From Orobanche coerulescens (Eukaryota; Streptophyta; Magnoliopsida; Lamiales; Orobanchaceae), in contig CM065806.1 of the NCBI GenBank assembly GCA_033398695.1, positions 44,975,001 to 45,039,000 of the forward strand: DNA of 64,000 nt, in the 5' to 3' direction. The position numbers and the translations under genes were made by a program. The notes under the pieces are model-generated. The model made no database searches. It was not told the DNA's origin and saw nothing but the letters and a program-made list of their open reading frames with translations. Below are positions 61,922 to 64,000 of this stretch, one piece after another (positions within the stretch are counted from its first letter, which is position 1; every line of letters begins with the position of its first letter).

Positions 61922-62280
61922 CACTATGGCTACACTTATATATAAACAGTTCTAACTTTTGCCAACACACTTTTAATCTTTGCCAACAAAATTTTTATAT
62001 TTTGCCAACAAAAAGAATTATAAATTATAGTTTATGGCTACATTTTTGCAAGTTTTTACCAACATTTTTCATGGTAAAAAGCAAAATGTTATATTGAAAA
62101 ATAAATATTACTATAAAACAGTCAATACCATTAAAACACTGTCAACCATAACAACATCCAAAATACATGACTACTAATATTCAATCCACAATAGCTAAGA
62201 ACAAGTTACGATCGCAATCCATAAATATAACAAAACTACTTGAGTCACTTAGCTAGCATAATATAAAATGATGAGATCAG
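61922..62280. repeat. CACTA-2 subterminal repeats, right part, and 3' non-coding DNA
   Basis: Words such as GGCTACACTTAT, TTTGCCAACA and TACCAACATTTTT continue the subterminal zone to about 62090. The rest, up to the second-gene stop, is AT-rich. Confidence 0.65.
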
Positions 62281-62523
62281 TCAATGAGTGACATTGTCAC
62301 CACCATAGGACTCCTCGACTGATTTCTGAGAGTCATCAATCTTTAAGTTCAAATCTGGATTCTTCTCGGCCAACATTTTCATCATTTCTCGAACTTTTTG
62401 GTCAACTTTTTCATCCATCTCTTGTTGAAGTTGAGCTCTGATCTTAGCAGTTAGGTCCGCCACGTACTGATCAGCAACTTGAACGGATGGTGATGCTGAA
62501 GACTTCAATTTTAGTTCCTTTTT
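62281..62523 (-). pseudogene. CACTA-2 second gene, last exon (coiled-coil C-terminus)
   Basis: On the minus strand a splice acceptor (TTATTCAG, 62524-62531) opens a frame beginning KKELKLKSSASPS and running to TGA at 62281-62283. The middle (LQQEMDEKVDQKVREMMKML) is a Glu/Lys/Met-rich coiled coil followed by AEKNPDLNL. This tail is typical of the second gene of plant CACTA elements (Transposase_24 type). It is called a pseudogene only because the gene cannot be followed upstream; this exon itself is open. Confidence 0.6.
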
Positions 62524-63177
62524 CTGAATAAGTCTCCCAATTATTAAGATGGTCGGTGTTCTTTGCCATCATGAAAGTGGAGCAATCAGTTTAAAGAAAG
62601 AATTCCTGGCAAAATATGAAAATTTACATAAAAGAAATATGGAAATATGATGCATTTGAAAAGAGCAAGCAGACCTAACTAAATTTCAGTCTAGGTGTTC
62701 TAGCGGAGAAATACCACTTCTTGTAAAAGAATTCAGTTGATTCTTTTTTCCATTCCTTTATGATTGATGTCCGTCGATAGCTCTTGGCTATCTGCAGTTG
62801 GAGTAAGAAAAACTGCACAAAAGAGAGATTTTCCAGCAACTGGACTGAGTGTTCACATAATTTTACTATAAAGAGAATGCTTCTTGATTCCTCCAATGAC
62901 TATCAAGCATGCGGTGTTAACTTAGATGCAGCACGGCTACTAATAGCAAACATTCATTAACAAAGCTATTATAATAACTACTACAATTCATAACACAGGA
63001 ATCGAAACTTCAACTTCGAGAAAATTGAACTTCTAATATATTGCAACTTGCCTAGAGGAAGCACCGGCTTATTCTTGAAGTGTTCCTCTGCCAAAAGAAG
63101 TCTGAGCTTATTAATATGATTACAGAGACGCAAGATTGCTATCCAAAATAGGAAGACTACCATACCTTATTACAGAT
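62524..63177 (-). other. Unassigned stretch right of the CACTA-2 exon
   Basis: Minus-strand frames at 62675-62896 and about 63035-63120 (LLLAEEHFKNKPVLPLGK) look somewhat protein-like but match nothing I recognise. They may be upstream exons or a captured host fragment. Confidence 0.25.
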
Positions 63178-63330
63178 ATTACGTATCGGCCGTATCGGCG
63201 ATATTTATGATACGATACGCGATACGTACGATACGCGCGATACGGAGGAGGAAATCGATATTCCCATGCGATACGTATCGCGTATCGTATCGCCGATACG
63301 TATCGCGTATCGCGATATTTAACAACTATG
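63178..63330. repeat. GATACG/CGTATC palindromic repeat cluster
   Basis: About 150 bp made almost entirely of direct and inverted GATACG and CGTATCG words, able to fold into several alternative hairpins. It is bounded by AT-rich DNA. It could be a small foldback-type element; no TSD is certain. Confidence 0.75.
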
Positions 63331-64000
63331 ATACCTTCATAAAGAAATATGGAATAAAACACAATCAAAACAAACAAACCACACTCAAAGAAACTAAAGT
63401 CAAGAAAAATGCAAAACAGAAATCTCTGAACCAACGACACGAAAATACTATGCAAAAAAGAAAACAATAAAGAACCACCAGCCTTTAACAAGTAAGGTCC
63501 GGTTGCTGAAAAGCACAACGCATCATCCAAAACAAACCACATACAATGTTCACTAACAGCGGCGAATAAACCCAAAAATAAACGCGAGCCGAATAGCTGC
63601 CCAAAAAAAACACACCCACTGAAATCAAAAACCAGTAAAAAAAGAGCAAAAATAAGTACTGGCCAAAACACAAAGGCCGAGAGAAAAGAGCAATCAAAAC
63701 CAAAAATTAGTGACACTCCTAATCTGCCAAATTCCCACGAAAACCTATTTTAAAACCGGCAGCCTCTTTTCAATAATCAACCTCAACAATCTATGGGAAA
63801 AAAGCAGACCGAAAACAATCAAACAACACTGAAGAAAACCTATATCACTAAATTAAACACTAAAAAAGAGAGAACCATATACCTCCAACAAAAAAGATCC
63901 ACGTCCTCAAAACCGCACGATATCCTCTAAGGAAACGAAGCCCAGTGTTCGCAAACAGCAGCCCCAAAAGCCCAAAACCAAATGCAATCCAGACGCCTGT
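63331..64000. other. A-rich right edge, no gene recognised
   Basis: The minus-strand frame 63120-63716 is hydrophobic because the plus strand is A-rich, and it crosses the GATACG repeat. I see no supported gene. Confidence 0.4.

Larger units (their letters stand above)
52699..64000 (-). mobile_element. CACTA-2: second En/Spm-type element, partial, host of E
   Basis: Its terminus is CACTACACCATATGTGG at 52699, preceded by AAA as a possible 3-bp target. The subterminal zone (52699-53083 and 61922-62090) has many copies of AACACTTTT, GGCTACACTTT and GCCAACA-type words. A minus-strand exon of the second CACTA gene lies at 62281-62523. The other end is outside the window or hidden in the unassigned right part. 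Element E divides the subterminal zone. Confidence 0.75.

Noticed and set aside
63120..63716. 198-residue hydrophobic minus-strand ORF, possible membrane protein
   Set aside because: The hydrophobicity comes from an A-rich plus strand, and the frame runs through the GATACG repeat.
1..64000. CRISPR arrays, bacterial operons, rRNA or tRNA genes
   Set aside because: The repeats are LTRs, minisatellites or transposon subterminal repeats. No cloverleaf, rRNA or cas-type sequence was seen. The tRNA-like words are primer binding sites.

Overview
The window is nuclear plant DNA, almost certainly from a eudicot with a repeat-rich genome. It holds no intact host gene that I can support. Nearly all of it is transposable elements inserted into one another. 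They can be separated because target-site duplications (TSDs), tRNA-Met primer sites (PBS), polypurine tracts (PPT) and LTR ends are visible. I cannot name the species.

Left block (1-27738) is three levels deep, all on the minus strand. Element A is a Ty3/gypsy element whose gag-protease remnant lies at 20-1639; its 5' LTR starts at 2086 and ends at 27738. Element B (4128-27115, TSD GAATT) sits inside that LTR. B has three LTRs of about 2.88 kb alternating with two non-coding internal regions. Element C (18119-26575, TSD GGGCT) sits inside B's third LTR. C is a nearly full-length but broken chromovirus (Tekay/Del-like) with gag, protease, RT, RNase H, integrase and a chromodomain-like tail.

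Middle block (27739-31149) is AT-rich flanking DNA. It has a tandemly repeated promoter-like stretch near 30 kb and one possible orphan exon.

Right block (31150-64000) is built on CACTA (En/Spm) DNA transposons. CACTA-1 (plus strand) carries a decayed TNP2 transposase and a second gene of the Transposase_24/Ptta type. Its transposase is split by F (33721-38590, TSD ATAGT), a gag-only Ty1/copia element. Its second gene is split by D (42804-52326, TSD ATTTG), which has two LTRs of about 4.57 kb around only 387 bp of internal DNA. A second CACTA element (CACTA-2, minus strand) starts at 52699 in a probable CACTA-1 intron, runs off the right edge and is split by E (53084-61916, TSD TTTAA), a relative of B. 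Long TG-rich arrays occupy CACTA-1 non-coding DNA.

The main new signal is a shared promoter layout. In A, B, D, E and F, and weakly in C, the LTR carries an array of short GC-containing palindromes (TTACGTACGTAA, TAGCGTGCGCTA or TAGCGCACGCTA types) on the upstream side of a TATA-like box, and the polarity follows element orientation. Other unusual points are the giant-LTR element D, the three-LTR element B, a double hairpin in B's LTRs, and a clustering of small indels in CCGG/CNG-rich positions that suggests either strong local mutation or consensus error.
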